Positions 24,081 through 33,389 of a stretch of DNA of 64,000 nt are shown here, piece by piece. The stretch spans positions 1,065,001-1,129,000 of the forward strand of contig NC_015555.1 in NCBI RefSeq assembly GCF_000189775.2, given 5' to 3'. The translations under genes were made by a program, and so were the position numbers. The notes beneath the pieces are model-generated. The model searched no databases, was not told where the DNA came from, and saw nothing but the letters and a program-made list of their open reading frames with translations. Numbering within the stretch: position 1 is the first letter of the stretch; each line of letters starts with the position of its first letter. The DNA comes from Thermoanaerobacterium xylanolyticum LX-11 (GTDB lineage Bacteria; Bacillota; Thermoanaerobacteria; Thermoanaerobacterales; Thermoanaerobacteraceae).

Positions 24081-25013
24081 GTGAATGAAAAAAGTATATT
24101 GATCGTTGATGATGATAAGCTAAGCAGGACTATTTTAAAAAACATTTTAGGCAGTGCCGGGTATAAAATTTACGAGTCACAAGATGGTGATGAGGCTTTA
24201 AAGTTGTATAGACGTATTTTGCCGGATATGGTCATACTTGATGTAGTCATGCCTGGTCTTAGTGGATTTGACTTACTTAGAATATTGAGGGATGAAGAAG
24301 AAAATCAATTGGTGCCTGTAATACTTTTGACATCCAGTGACAATTATGAAGAGAAACTGCACGGGTTGGAGTTAGGCGCTGATGCCTACATAACAAAGCC
24401 ATTTAATGAAAAAGAACTTCTTGCACAAGTGAAAAATCTGTTTCAGAGGATCGAGCACAATAGAATGGCCAATCCACTTACAGGACTTAGAGGCAATATT
24501 GACATAAAGTATGAGATAAGAAGGCGCATAAAAAATGGGCTCTTGTACGCCGTTTTGTACATAGACTTGGATAATTTTAAGTCATTTAATGATTACTACG
24601 GATTTTCACGTGGCGATAAAATAATAAGGCAGACAGCCAGGATTTTGAAAGATGCCCTTTTTAAATGTGGAAATCCCAACGATTTTTTAGGGCATATAGG
24701 CGGAGATGACTTTATAATAATAACTACTCCAGATAAAATCGATGATATATGCAATTATATAATAAATACCTTTGATGAGGATATAAAGAGGTATTACGAT
24801 GATGAGGATTTGGCCAATGGCTATATAGAAGTCATCAATAGGCGAGGAGAAATACAGAGGTTTCCATTCGTTTCAATATCTATAGCTGTTGTGACGAACG
24901 AAAACAGGAATTTTGATAATGAGCTGCAGATAAGTGCAGTAGCTGCAGAGATTAAGAGGAAGCTTAAGTCTATGGAAGGAAGTAAATACTTAAAAGATAG
25001 AAGGAAATGTTAG
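24081..25013 (+). CDS. Response regulator with GGDEF output domain
   Basis: The start is set at GTG 24081, behind GGGGGAAG, giving 310 residues. Receiver: LIVDDDK, phospho-Asp54 in VILDVVMPG, LTSSD and DAYITKPFNEKEL. GGDEF domain: ANPLTGLRGN, YIDLDNFKSFNDYYG, and GGDDF at 207-211 where GGDEF or GGEEF is usual. The inhibitory site is changed (NPND instead of RxxD), so product feedback is probably lost. It should be a diguanylate cyclase controlled by phosphorylation, although the D-D signature leaves activity uncertain. No histidine kinase is adjacent. It is the second GGDEF protein in the window. Confidence 0.87.
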   Translation: MNEKSILIVDDDKLSRTILKNILGSAGYKIYESQDGDEALKLYRRILPDMVILDVVMPGLSGFDLLRILRDEEENQLVPVILLTSSDNYEEKLHGLELGADAYITKPFNEKELLAQVKNLFQRIEHNRMANPLTGLRGNIDIKYEIRRRIKNGLLYAVLYIDLDNFKSFNDYYGFSRGDKIIRQTARILKDALFKCGNPNDFLGHIGGDDFIIITTPDKIDDICNYIINTFDEDIKRYYDDEDLANGYIEVINRRGEIQRFPFVSISIAVVTNENRNFDNELQISAVAAEIKRKLKSMEGSKYLKDRRKC

Positions 25014-25041
25014 GCATACGGTAGGTATGCTGATTTTTTTT
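25014..25041 (+). terminator. Terminator after the REC-GGDEF gene
   Basis: GCATAC (25014-25019) pairs with GTATGC (25025-25030), then TGATTTTTTTT. The next gene's AGGAGG follows immediately, so the hairpin may act as an attenuator between the two. Confidence 0.75.
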
Positions 25042-25055
25042 AGGAGGTTTTATTT

Positions 25056-25790
25056 TTGAAAAATCCTTATGTACCTGACAAAAAAGTACGGTGTGTCGTC
25101 GTCGATGGAAGGCATTGTGATGTAGCTAATTCATTGAAAAAGATAGGAATAGAAGTCGTAATGACAGAAAGACATAGTTCTCTCTACGAAGCCATATCAT
25201 ATCATCCAGATATAATAATGCATAATGTAGGTGACGGTCAGGTAGTTTTAGCACCTGATATTAATGGAAACTTTGTTAAAAAAATCAAAGACTTAAATTT
25301 GGATGTAATATTTGGAAAGACTGTACTAGGTAGAAACTATCCTGACAATATAGCATATAATGTAGCAAGATTAGGCGATTATGCTTTTCATAATTTGAAG
25401 TATACTGATCCAGTATTAAGGGGAGTATTAGAGAAAAAAGGAGTGAAATTTATACACGTTAAGCAAGGATACACCAAGTGCAATATAGCAATTGTGGACA
25501 ATATAAGTTTTATAACATCGGACGCAGGTATTTATAAGACGGCTTCTAAAGAAGGGTTTGACTGCCTTTTGATTGAACAAGGCTGTATAAAGCTTGATGG
25601 ATTTGATTATGGATTTATAGGAGGAGCGTCTGGACTTATAGATAAAGATGTTTTTTGCGTTGCTGGAGATTTAAGATATCACAACGAATACAAGAAAATA
25701 ATTGATTTTTTGAAATATAAAAACAAAGAAATAATTTTTTTGTCATCTGGTGAAGTAAAAGACATAGGTTCCATTATTCCACTCTACTGA
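25056..25790 (+). CDS. Guanidino-modifying-enzyme-fold protein (DUF6873-like)
   Basis: The start is TTG 25056, with TAGGAGG upstream. The 244-residue protein resembles the DUF6873 family, a group with the pentein/GME fold of amidinotransferases and deiminases. Visible hallmarks are HNVGDGQVVLAPD near residue 55, VKQGYTKCNIAIVD near residue 140, IEQGCIKLDGFDYGFIGGASGLI and a late FLSSGEVKDIGSIIPL. A Cys in YTKCN and His residues might be catalytic, but the substrate is unknown and the classical deiminase motifs are not obvious. It precedes ytxC by 54 bases on the same strand. Confidence 0.65.
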   Translation: MKNPYVPDKKVRCVVVDGRHCDVANSLKKIGIEVVMTERHSSLYEAISYHPDIIMHNVGDGQVVLAPDINGNFVKKIKDLNLDVIFGKTVLGRNYPDNIAYNVARLGDYAFHNLKYTDPVLRGVLEKKGVKFIHVKQGYTKCNIAIVDNISFITSDAGIYKTASKEGFDCLLIEQGCIKLDGFDYGFIGGASGLIDKDVFCVAGDLRYHNEYKKIIDFLKYKNKEIIFLSSGEVKDIGSIIPLY

Positions 25791-25844
25791 TGATGCAAAG
25801 AAAAGACTTAAAAGCACATACTACTAACGAAGGGAGTGAGAAAA

Positions 25845-26720
25845 ATGCAGCTTTTGTCTATCGGTATCCCAAATGCTTTATTAAGTGGCAGTGTTTTTAA
25901 CAATGAATTAGAATATATGAAAAATAAAGGGTTAGATTTTACTGTAAATTTAGATAATCGTGGTAACATTACTTTTTTTAATATAGACGTAGAGGATAGA
26001 GTTTCGAGTAAAAATATAGCTAAAATAAAAGAGCATGTATCTGATATGATTTCTGATGTAATAGTCAATCAGATCGATAAGAAGTTGATAAAAAGGATTA
26101 TAGATAAATACTATTACTATTTTGATTCTGATGAGAAGCGAAAGATTGAAAACATAGCGAGAGGTATTTTAGATAACGATGTAAATAGAGAGACATTCAA
26201 ATTAGTTAAGAAAGAAAGAATTTTTGAGGAAATAGAGGATTTCTTAAAGGACAATGAGACTATTGACATAGAAGGGTTTGTCAATTTCAGGTTAAGGGAT
26301 TTTATTGGCGAGTTAAGTGAGGTAGTGGATAGAGCGGTTGATGAATACATGATGCAAAAGGAATACGATGAATTTATCGGGCTATTAAAGTATTTTGTAG
26401 AACTTCAGGACTCCAAAATAGATGTTCTTAACATCCTCGTTGATAAAAGCGGAAAATTTTTATTTTACGATAAAGAAAAAAAACCTATAACAGGAAAATT
26501 TTTAAGCGATATAACAATTGAATTTACAGGAGGAGAATTGACAGATGATGATATGCTTATAAGCACACTCATTGCAATGGCGCCTTCTAAGATATATATA
26601 CATTCGTTGGAAAATATAAAAAGTAAAGATGTATTTGATACTGTTGAAAAAATATTTTCAAACAAAGTGTTTATATGCAATGGTTGCAGCTTATGTACGA
26701 TAAATGAGGCAAGGAAATAA
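25845..26720 (+). CDS. ytxC: YtxC-like sporulation protein
   Basis: ATG 25845 follows AAGGGAGTGAG. The 291-residue protein matches the YtxC type in length, in the IKEHVSDMISDVIVNQIDKKLIKRII segment and in the C-terminal IEFTGGELTDDDMLISTLIAMAPSKIYIHS region. It ends with three Cys in ICNGCSLCTI. YtxC is widespread in endospore formers, its genes are linked to sporulation, and its biochemical role is not known. No membrane segment or signal peptide is seen. A terminator follows directly. Confidence 0.8.
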   Translation: MQLLSIGIPNALLSGSVFNNELEYMKNKGLDFTVNLDNRGNITFFNIDVEDRVSSKNIAKIKEHVSDMISDVIVNQIDKKLIKRIIDKYYYYFDSDEKRKIENIARGILDNDVNRETFKLVKKERIFEEIEDFLKDNETIDIEGFVNFRLRDFIGELSEVVDRAVDEYMMQKEYDEFIGLLKYFVELQDSKIDVLNILVDKSGKFLFYDKEKKPITGKFLSDITIEFTGGELTDDDMLISTLIAMAPSKIYIHSLENIKSKDVFDTVEKIFSNKVFICNGCSLCTINEARK

Positions 26721-26722
26721 TG

Positions 26723-26745
26723 CCCAGCTTAGGCTGGGTTTTATT
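26723..26745 (+). terminator. Terminator after ytxC
   Basis: CCCAGC (26723-26728), loop TTAG, GCTGGG (26733-26738), then TTTTATTATT. Confidence 0.85.
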
Positions 26746-26797
26746 ATTGAGTAAAATCTGTTATTATATATGTAGCTTATTTTGTTGAGGTGATCTA

Positions 26798-27397
26798 ATG
26801 CATTTTTTTCTACAAATGATGTTTTTAGGCGTTGTGGGTGCTGCTATTGGATGGATAACAAATTACATTGCTGTCGTCATGCTTTTTAGACCGATAAAGC
26901 CTGTAAAAATTTTTGGCATTTCTATTCAAGGGCTTATACCAAGAAGGAGAGATGAGATAGCGTCATCAATAGGAAAAGTAGTGGAAGACGAACTTGTATC
27001 GATGGACGACATATTGGATAAGCTTTTGAATACGGACAATCGCAATTATATAATAAAGAAGATATTAGACGACGTTGATTCTACAGTTGAGAAGAATATT
27101 CCTTCATTTATACCGAAATCATTAAAATCGATGATAGTAAATTATGTAGTTGGGATTGTAAGCAAAGAAGCAGAGAAGTTTTTGGATGAATCTGCAGCTA
27201 CGATGCTAAACGATATGTCAGAAAAGATTGGCATAGCAGAAATAGTTGAGGAGAAGATAAAACTTTTTGAGCTTGAAAAGCTGGAGAAGATTATACTGGA
27301 TGTTTCTAATAAAGAATTAAAGATGATTGTAATTTTAGGCGGGGTTTTAGGTTTTGTAATCGGCATTTTACAGGCATTTGTGGTAAGGCTTCTGTAG
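26798..27397 (+). CDS. DUF445 family membrane protein
   Basis: The 199-residue protein has one hydrophobic segment at each end (residues ~5-28 and ~178-197), a topology seen in short DUF445/YheB-like proteins. The N-terminal IGWITNYIAVVMLFRPIKPV and IQGLIPRRRDEIASSIGKVVEDEL are the family signature. The middle is charged and helical. Function is not established. GAGGTGATCT precedes the ATG. The thrS promoter starts five bases after its stop codon. Confidence 0.85.
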   Translation: MHFFLQMMFLGVVGAAIGWITNYIAVVMLFRPIKPVKIFGISIQGLIPRRRDEIASSIGKVVEDELVSMDDILDKLLNTDNRNYIIKKILDDVDSTVEKNIPSFIPKSLKSMIVNYVVGIVSKEAEKFLDESAATMLNDMSEKIGIAEIVEEKIKLFELEKLEKIILDVSNKELKMIVILGGVLGFVIGILQAFVVRLL

Positions 27398-27401
27398 AAT
27401 A

Positions 27402-27430
27402 TTGACAAGTCAGTATATCAATTATATAAT
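27402..27430 (+). promoter_or_regulatory. Promoter of the thrS T-box operon
   Basis: TTGACA (27402-27407), a 17-base spacer and TATAAT (27425-27430), perfect SigA boxes just upstream of the T-box leader. Confidence 0.85.
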
Positions 27431-27449
27431 AGAAAAAAATCAATATTTT

Positions 27450-27650
27450 GGCGATGATGAGGAAAGTAGATATCTAAAAATATCAAAGAGATTGAATGAC
27501 GTAGGCTGAAATCATTCAAATATTTTTGGTATCGAAGACCACCTCTAAGCTGCGGGTGATGAATCCGATCGGTAATTCCGTTATAATTTAGAGTATAAAT
27601 GAGAGTGGAACCGCAGAACCTCTGCCTCTTTTGGCGTGAGGTTCTTTTAT
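27450..27650 (+). promoter_or_regulatory. T-box leader, threonine-specific
   Basis: Stem I opens with GATGAGGAAAGTAGA. The specifier ACC (threonine) lies at 27538-27540, just before CCTC, which closes the stem with GAGG. The T-box sequence is GAGAGTGGAACCGC at 27601-27614. The competing terminator pairs GAACCTC (27616-27622) with GAGGTTC (27638-27644), followed by TTTT. Uncharged tRNA-Thr should stabilise the antiterminator and turn on thrS. Confidence 0.93.
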
Positions 27651-27675
27651 TTAAATTTAAAAAGGAGGACAAGAT

Positions 27676-29580
27676 ATGAAAATAATACTTAAAGATGGAA
27701 CAGAAAGAGAATATGAAAGTGGCATAAGCGTATATGAAATCGCTAAAAGTCTAAGCCAGAAGCTTGCTAAAGAAGCACTTGGTGGCAAATTAAATGGCAG
27801 AATTGTGGAGCTGTTTACACCAATAAACGAAGACGGCAAGCTGGAAATCTTGACTTTTGATGATGAGGATGGAAAAAAGATATACTGGCACACTTCATCA
27901 CATATAATGGCACAGGCTATTAAAAGGCTTTATAAAAATGTGAAGCTTACGATAGGCCCTGCCATTGACAATGGTTTTTACTACGATTTTGATGTTGATG
28001 AACCTTTTACAGTTGATGATTTTTCTAAGATAGAAGACGAGATGAATAAGATTATTAAGGAAGATTTAAAGCTTGAGAGGTTTGTGCTTCCAAGAGAGGA
28101 AGCTATAAAATTCATGGAAGAGAAAGGTGAACCTTACAAAGTTGAGCTTATTAAGGATTTGCCGCAGGATGCCACAATATCTTTTTACAGACAAGGCGAA
28201 TTTACAGACCTTTGCGCAGGGCCTCATTTGCCATCAACAGGCATGGTTAAATCCATAAAACTCCTTTCGGTAGCAGGTGCTTACTGGAGAGGCGATGAGC
28301 GCAACAAGATGCTGCAAAGAATATATGGCATAAGCTTTCCTAAGAAAAGCATGTTAGATGAATACTTAAATATGCTTGAGGAAGCTAAAAAAAGAGACCA
28401 CAGGAAATTGGGAAAGGAATTGGATCTTTTCAGCATCCATAATGAAGGGCCAGGTTTTCCGTTTTTCCATCCAAAGGGAATGATCTTAAGAAATATATTA
28501 GAAGATTTTTGGAGAAAAGAACACGCAAAAAGAGGCTATCAGGAAATTAAGACGCCAATAATTTTAAACGAAGAGCTGTGGCACAGATCAGGCCATTGGG
28601 ATCACTACAAAGAAAATATGTACTTTACAAAGATTGATGATGAAGATTATGCTATTAAACCAATGAATTGTCCAGGTGCTTTGCTTGTGTACAATTCAAC
28701 TATGCATAGTTACAGAGATCTGCCACTTAGGCTTTGCGAACTGGGGCTTGTTCACAGGCATGAATTATCAGGTGCTCTCCATGGGCTGATGAGAGTGAGG
28801 AGTTTCACGCAGGACGATGCCCATTTGTTTATGACGCCAGATCAGGTGGAATCAGAAATTCTGGGCGTCATCAAACTTATCGATTACTTCTACAAGATAT
28901 TTGGATTTGAGTATTTTGTTGAGCTTTCTACAAGGCCAGAGAATTCTATAGGCTCTGATGAAGACTGGGAATTGGCAACAAATGCTTTAATAAAGGCTAT
29001 GGAGCATATAGGGCTCAATTATAAAGTGAATGAAGGCGATGGAGCCTTTTACGGTCCTAAGATCGACTTCCATCTGAAGGATAGTATAGGACGTACATGG
29101 CAGTGTGGAACGATACAGTTGGATTTTCAGATGCCTGAAAGATTTAACTGCGAATACGTCGGCGACGATGGAGAAAAGCATAGACCTGTCATGCTGCACA
29201 GGGTGGTATTTGGCAGCATAGAAAGGTTTATAGCGATTCTCACAGAAAACTTTGCCGGTGCTTTTCCTACATGGCTTGCTCCTGTACAGGTAAAAATACT
29301 CCCGATTTCTGATAAGCACTTGGCTTATGCACAGAATATTCATGAAAGGCTATTGGAAAATGACATAAGGGTTGAGCTTGATGATAGAAATGAGAAAATA
29401 GGCTACAAGATAAGAGAAGCACAGATGCAAAAAATACCTTACATGCTTATATTAGGCGATAAGGAAGTAGAAGCGGGAAATGTTTCTGTAAGGTCCAGAA
29501 AAGAAGGAGATCTTGGCTCTAAGTCGTTGCAAGAATTTTTATCATCCATTTTGGAAGAGATTAAGCAAAAGTCCCTCTAA
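27676..29580 (+). CDS. thrS: Threonine-tRNA ligase
   Basis: The 634-residue class II synthetase charges tRNA-Thr. Domains in order are: TGS (residues 1-60, IILKDGTEREYESGISVYEIAKSL), the editing domain with HTSSHIMAQAIKRLY and DLCAGPHLPSTG, the catalytic core with motif 2 (HRHELSGALHGLMRVRSFTQDDAHLF), zinc-binding Cys in MNCPGALL, motif 3 (MLHRVVFGSIERFIAIL), and a C-terminal anticodon domain. AAAGGAGGACAAG precedes the ATG. Expression is controlled by the T-box leader. Confidence 0.97.
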   Translation: MKIILKDGTEREYESGISVYEIAKSLSQKLAKEALGGKLNGRIVELFTPINEDGKLEILTFDDEDGKKIYWHTSSHIMAQAIKRLYKNVKLTIGPAIDNGFYYDFDVDEPFTVDDFSKIEDEMNKIIKEDLKLERFVLPREEAIKFMEEKGEPYKVELIKDLPQDATISFYRQGEFTDLCAGPHLPSTGMVKSIKLLSVAGAYWRGDERNKMLQRIYGISFPKKSMLDEYLNMLEEAKKRDHRKLGKELDLFSIHNEGPGFPFFHPKGMILRNILEDFWRKEHAKRGYQEIKTPIILNEELWHRSGHWDHYKENMYFTKIDDEDYAIKPMNCPGALLVYNSTMHSYRDLPLRLCELGLVHRHELSGALHGLMRVRSFTQDDAHLFMTPDQVESEILGVIKLIDYFYKIFGFEYFVELSTRPENSIGSDEDWELATNALIKAMEHIGLNYKVNEGDGAFYGPKIDFHLKDSIGRTWQCGTIQLDFQMPERFNCEYVGDDGEKHRPVMLHRVVFGSIERFIAILTENFAGAFPTWLAPVQVKILPISDKHLAYAQNIHERLLENDIRVELDDRNEKIGYKIREAQMQKIPYMLILGDKEVEAGNVSVRSRKEGDLGSKSLQEFLSSILEEIKQKSL

Positions 29581-29584
29581 AAGA

Positions 29585-29615
29585 AATGTCCACCAAGCTT
29601 GAATTGGTGGACATT
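29585..29615 (+). terminator. Hairpin after thrS
   Basis: AATGTCCACCAA (29585-29596) pairs perfectly with TTGGTGGACATT (29604-29615). There is no T tract, so termination is likely but not certain; it may also protect the 3' end. Confidence 0.55.
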
Positions 29616-29669
29616 CTACTACCTTGATTGACGAAATAAAAAATGGTAATCTAAATATGTAGTGTTTTA

Positions 29670-30923
29670 TTGGGGGGAATAATTACGACTAAAAATAGGG
29701 AGGTCTACAAATATCTTAACTACAACATAAAAATGAATCTGCTAAATGGCATAACATTTTCTATAGGTTACAACATGATTATGCCATTTGTAGGCATATT
29801 CGCTATAAAATTGGGTGCCAACAACTACGAAGTATCTCTTATTAATTCTCTTCCAGCCCTTATGGCTTTGATTGGGATACTGCCTGCCACAATCTTTATA
29901 AATAGAGCTAAAAATGTCTTTAAATTTGCTTACGTTTTAGAGTACATTACAAGGAGTTTTTATCTTTTAGTTGCATTAGTTCCGTTTATGAGCAAGTTTA
30001 GGCCTGAAGCGGTGGTCTTATTTGTTGGACTATTGAATTTGCCGGCTATTGTCGCAGGAATGTGTTGGCAGTCATTTATGAGTGATTTGATACCTGAGGA
30101 GTTTCGCGGCAAAGTCTTTGCGGATAGAAATATCTGGACAGGTGTGTTAGGTACAGCAGCAGTATTCATAACAGGCATACTTTTGGACAGAATCAAGTTT
30201 CCATACGGGTACCAGATAATGTTTTTTATAGCATTTTTGTTTGGGATACTTGACGCCTATTATTACTCAAAGTTTCACTACGTGTCACATAAAAAAGAAG
30301 CTTCAGCGTCTATTTTAGATTCGCTAAAAACTATGATGCAATCGAGAAAGTTTATTTATTTTAGCCTTGCATCTTTCATATTCACTTTCACGTGGATGAT
30401 GGCATGGCCTATATTTACCATTTACAAAGTCGACGATCTACACGCTAACAACATGTGGATGAGCATTTCTACGATTGTAGGCTCAGTAGGATCTATAATA
30501 ACCTATAAGTGGTGGGCGAATCTTGCGGATAGAAAAGGAAATGGCATTGCATTAAGCATAAGCACCCTGCTTATATCGACAATTCCAGCACTGTGGGCTA
30601 AAGTTACAAGCCTCTATGTAGGTGCTGTAATAGATTTTTTTGGCGGTATGGCTACGGCAGGATATACGATGCTATCTTTAAACTGGCTTTTAGAACTATT
30701 GCCTGACCATAAGGAAAAGATGAATTACATTGCCATCTATACCATTGTTACTCAGTTTGCGGCTTTTTTATCGCCTATTGCTGGAACGTGGTTTTATGAA
30801 ATTGTGGGATATGAGACATTCATGTATGTTACGACAGTATTGAGAGTCTTGTCCAGCGTATTGCTTTTTGCTGTTGCATTATATAAACCTGAAAAAACTG
30901 TATTAAGCAAAGGGGGAGTATGA
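29670..30923 (+). CDS. MFS transporter
   Basis: About twelve hydrophobic segments over up to 417 residues, with loops rich in basic residues such as [10 protein letters not shown] between helices 4 and 5, and ANLADRKGN-like [15 protein letters not shown] between helices 8 and 9, mark a major facilitator. The start is uncertain: TTG 29670 lies within the GGGGGGAA ribosome site, and a rarer codon a few bases later may be used instead. Substrate is unknown. The stop codon is one base before aroC, so the two genes are probably co-transcribed. Confidence 0.78.
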   Translation: MGGIITTKNREVYKYLNYNIKMNLLNGITFSIGYNMIMPFVGIFAIKLGANNYEVSLINSLPALMALIGILPATIFINRAKNVFKFAYVLEYITRSFYLLVALVPFMSKFRPEAVVLFVGLLNLPAIVAGMCWQSFMSDLIPEEFRGKVFADRNIWTGVLGTAAVFITGILLDRIKFPYGYQIMFFIAFLFGILDAYYYSKFHYVSHKKEASASILDSLKTMMQSRKFIYFSLASFIFTFTWMMAWPIFTIYKVDDLHANNMWMSISTIVGSVGSIITYKWWANLADRKGNGIALSISTLLISTIPALWAKVTSLYVGAVIDFFGGMATAGYTMLSLNWLLELLPDHKEKMNYIAIYTIVTQFAAFLSPIAGTWFYEIVGYETFMYVTTVLRVLSSVLLFAVALYKPEKTVLSKGGV

Positions 30924-30924
30924 T

Positions 30925-31971
30925 TTGAGGTATTTAACATCTGGAGAGACCCATGGAGAAGCGCTTGTTGCGATTATCGAGGGTTTGCCATCAAATTTGT
31001 TTATAGATTTGGATTTTATAAATAATGAGCTTAAAAGAAGGCAATCTGGCTACGGTAGAGGCGGCAGGATGTCTATTGAAAGCGATGTTGTCCACATCTT
31101 AGGTGGAGTCAGAAACAATTTGACAATTGGTGCACCGCTTTCCATTCTCATTAGAAACCTTGATTATGAAAATTGGAAGGGAAAAGATGTGCCGAGAGTG
31201 ACCAGACCCAGACCAGGCCATGCTGATCTATCTGGTGCCATCAAATATGATCTAAAAGACATGAGGGATGTTTTGGAAAGAGCCAGTGCAAGGGAAACTG
31301 CAGCGAGAGTATCTGTTGGAGCTGTAGCAAAATTGCTTCTTAAAAACTTTGGCATAGTGGTAAAAAGCGATATATTGGAGATAGGTGGAGAAAGAGATAG
31401 AGAAAAGTGGCCTGCGCTTATAGATGAAGCTAAAAATGAAGGGGATACGTTAGGCGGTGTGATCGAAATTACTATAGACGGTGTGCCAATAGGTTTAGGC
31501 AGTCATGTTCAATGGGATCGCAAACTGGACGCCCTTTTATCTTATAGCGTCATGAGTGTTCAAGCCATAAAAGGGGTGGAAATCGGTATGGGATTTATGT
31601 CGGCGAGGCAAAAGGGGTCTTCAGTTCACGACGAGATATTTTACGATGGGCATTTTTACAGAAAGACCAACAACGCAGGTGGAATTGAAGGTGGCATTTC
31701 CAACGGTATGCCAATAGTTTTGAGAGCTTATATGAAACCCATACCAACTCTGAGAAAGCCTCTTACGTCTGTCGATATAGATTCGAAGGAAGAAGTGAAA
31801 GCCACATATGAGCGTTCAGATGTGACTGCTGTTGAAGCTGCTGCAGTTGTATTAGAAGCTGTATGTGCGTGGACTATAGCCGATGAAGTAACTAAAAAAT
31901 TTAGCGGAGATTCCTTGCATGATATGATAGAAAACTTTAATATGTATATGAAAAGAGTTGAAAAGTATTGA
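30925..31971 (+). CDS. aroC: Chorismate synthase
   Basis: AroC converts 5-enolpyruvylshikimate-3-phosphate to chorismate with reduced FMN. The TTG start at 30925 follows GGGGGAGTATGAT. Family motifs are [63 protein letters not shown] and [16 protein letters not shown]. It has 348 residues, slightly short compared with the usual 360-390. The last codons (GTTGAAAAGTATTGA) are part of a 31-bp direct repeat that recurs just downstream. No other shikimate gene is adjacent. Confidence 0.95.
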   Translation: MRYLTSGETHGEALVAIIEGLPSNLFIDLDFINNELKRRQSGYGRGGRMSIESDVVHILGGVRNNLTIGAPLSILIRNLDYENWKGKDVPRVTRPRPGHADLSGAIKYDLKDMRDVLERASARETAARVSVGAVAKLLLKNFGIVVKSDILEIGGERDREKWPALIDEAKNEGDTLGGVIEITIDGVPIGLGSHVQWDRKLDALLSYSVMSVQAIKGVEIGMGFMSARQKGSSVHDEIFYDGHFYRKTNNAGGIEGGISNGMPIVLRAYMKPIPTLRKPLTSVDIDSKEEVKATYERSDVTAVEAAAVVLEAVCAWTIADEVTKKFSGDSLHDMIENFNMYMKRVEKY

Positions 31972-31987
31972 TATTATGTCGAGAAGG
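31957..31987. repeat. 31-bp direct repeat, copy 1 (covers the aroC stop codon)
   Basis: Runs from GTTGAAAAGTATTGATATT through ATGTCGAGAAGG. It includes the last four aroC sense codons and the stop. An identical copy begins 66 bases later. Confidence 0.9.
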
Positions 31988-32022
31988 TAGAGCCGAAACA
32001 GGAGAAACCGAAAGAGAACATC

Positions 32023-32053
32023 GTTGAAAAGTATTGATATTATGTCGAGAAGG
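32023..32053. repeat. 31-bp direct repeat, copy 2
   Basis: Exact second copy, in non-coding DNA just before the infC promoter. The 35 bases between copies contain CCGAAACAGGAGAAACCGAAA, itself a small imperfect repeat. Confidence 0.9.
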
Positions 32054-32056
32054 GTA

Positions 32057-32085
32057 TTGACTGAGATGATAAGTTGTGCTATAAT
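32057..32085 (+). promoter_or_regulatory. Promoter of infC-rpmI-rplT
   Basis: TTGACT (32057-32062), a 17-base spacer and TATAAT (32080-32085). Transcription would start near 32092, ahead of the L20-type leader. Confidence 0.82.
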
Positions 32086-32109
32086 TTAACTTGTGTTTAA
32101 AGTAGAAGC

Positions 32110-32200
32110 ACCCGCTTCTCACCTTTCACCGCAGGTGTCAGGTTTAAAGTAAAATGTTGTTTTAGCCAAAAAAGAAGCGGGTTTATACCCGTTTTATTTT
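32110..32200 (+). promoter_or_regulatory. Ribosomal protein L20-type leader with attenuator
   Basis: ACCCGCTTCT (32110-32119) is complementary to AGAAGCGGGT (32173-32182), forming a long-range stem. A terminator CGGGT-TTAT-ACCCG (32178-32191) with TTTTATTTTTT uses the same bases, so the two are exclusive. Between them lies CACC..GGTGTC, a small stem. This matches the L20 leader logic, where L20 binding favours the terminator. Confidence 0.78.
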
Positions 32201-32227
32201 TTGTAATATTTTAGGAGGTGCGTATTT

Positions 32228-32740
32228 ATTAACAAGGAGCTGCAGGTTAATGAGGAAATTAGAGATAAGGAAGTGCGCCTCATTGATCAAGATGGTAATC
32301 AATTAGGTATAATGTCAGCAAAAGAGGCATACAAAATTGCTTTAGAAAGGCACATCGATCTGGTTAAGATTGCACCACAGGCAAATCCACCAGTATGCAA
32401 ATTAATGGACTTCGGAAAATACAGGTATGAACAAAGCAAGAAAGAGAAAGAATCTAAAAAGAAGCAGAAAGTCATCAACATAAAGGAGATAAGGATGACT
32501 CCAGCGATTGAAGAACACGACTTTGGCGTTAAAGTCAAAAGTGCCATGAAGTTCTTAAAAGACGGAGATAAAGTAAAAGTGACGATAAGATTCAGAGGCA
32601 GGGAAGCTTCACACACAAATCTTGCCGAAGAACTATTAAATAGATTTGCAAAAAGCTTAGAGGAATACGGTAATGTTGAGAAGGCCCCAAACATGGAGGG
32701 CAGAAATTTAATGATGATATTAGCACCTAAAAACGTTTAA
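32228..32740 (+). CDS. infC: Translation initiation factor IF-3
   Basis: The proper start is ATT at 32228, seven bases after AGGAGGTG, giving 170 residues ([20 protein letters not shown]). An ATT or AUU start is the classical infC feature, letting IF-3, which rejects non-canonical starts, repress its own synthesis. Visible motifs are [44 protein letters not shown] and [17 protein letters not shown]. The protein binds the 30S subunit and prevents premature 50S joining. It is first in the infC-rpmI-rplT operon. Confidence 0.95.
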   Translation: MNKELQVNEEIRDKEVRLIDQDGNQLGIMSAKEAYKIALERHIDLVKIAPQANPPVCKLMDFGKYRYEQSKKEKESKKKQKVINIKEIRMTPAIEEHDFGVKVKSAMKFLKDGDKVKVTIRFRGREASHTNLAEELLNRFAKSLEEYGNVEKAPNMEGRNLMMILAPKNV

Positions 32741-32757
32741 TTGAGGAGGATACGAAA

Positions 32758-32955
32758 ATGCCAAAAATGAAAACACACAGCGGAGCTGCAAAAAGATTCG
32801 CTCTTACAAAAACCGGTAAAGTAAAAAGATCAAAAGCTTTTAAGAGGCATATACTTACGAAAAAGACTAGAAAAACTAAGAGAAACTTGAGAAAGATAGC
32901 GTATTTAAGTGGTGTCGATGCAAAGAACATAAAGCGCTTGATTCCTTATGCGTAA
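32758..32955 (+). CDS. rpmI: Ribosomal protein bL35
   Basis: The 65-residue, strongly basic protein reads [14 protein letters not shown] at its start and ends [12 protein letters not shown]. This is the standard bL35 sequence and length. It lies between infC and rplT with AGGAGGATACG upstream, and is a component of the 50S subunit. Confidence 0.97.
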   Translation: MPKMKTHSGAAKRFALTKTGKVKRSKAFKRHILTKKTRKTKRNLRKIAYLSGVDAKNIKRLIPYA

Positions 32956-32974
32956 ATAATTAGGAGGTATAAAA

Positions 32975-33334
32975 ATGTCGAGGGTAAAATCAGGAAAAGT
33001 TACGAGAAAAAGACATAAAAAAATATTAAAACTTGCTAAAGGCTACTATGGTGCAAAAAGCAAACTTTTCAGAGTAGCCAACCAAGCTGTAATGAAGTCA
33101 CTTAATTATGCATACATTGGAAGGAAATTAAGAAAGAGAGATTTCAGGAAGTTGTGGATTGCCAGAATTAACGCTGCAGCAAGAGCAAATGGTATTTCTT
33201 ATAGCAGGTTTATAAACGGACTTAAAAAGGCCAATATAGAGATAAATAGAAAGATGTTATCAGAAATGGCTATACACGACAACAAAGCATTTGCAGAATT
33301 GGTTAACATAGCAAAGCAACAACTGAATGCATAA
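32975..33334 (+). CDS. rplT: Ribosomal protein bL20
   Basis: The 119-residue basic protein has the bL20 signature [28 protein letters not shown] and [16 protein letters not shown]. It is an early 50S assembly protein that binds 23S rRNA and, in Firmicutes, the leader of its own operon; that leader is present at 32110-32200. TAGGAGGTATAA precedes the ATG. Confidence 0.97.
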   Translation: MSRVKSGKVTRKRHKKILKLAKGYYGAKSKLFRVANQAVMKSLNYAYIGRKLRKRDFRKLWIARINAAARANGISYSRFINGLKKANIEINRKMLSEMAIHDNKAFAELVNIAKQQLNA

Positions 33335-33340
33335 TCTTAT

Positions 33341-33362
33341 ACCCGGTACATGCCGGGTTTTA
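33341..33362 (+). terminator. Terminator after rplT
   Basis: ACCCGG (33341-33346), loop TACATG, CCGGGT (33353-33358), then TTTT. Confidence 0.82.
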
Positions 33363-33389
33363 ACCTATATACAGGATAGTGAATGTCAA

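Noticed and set aside
31957-32053. Start of a CRISPR array
   Set aside because: Only two repeat copies, one of them coding (the aroC end), no further spacing pattern and no cas genes in the window.
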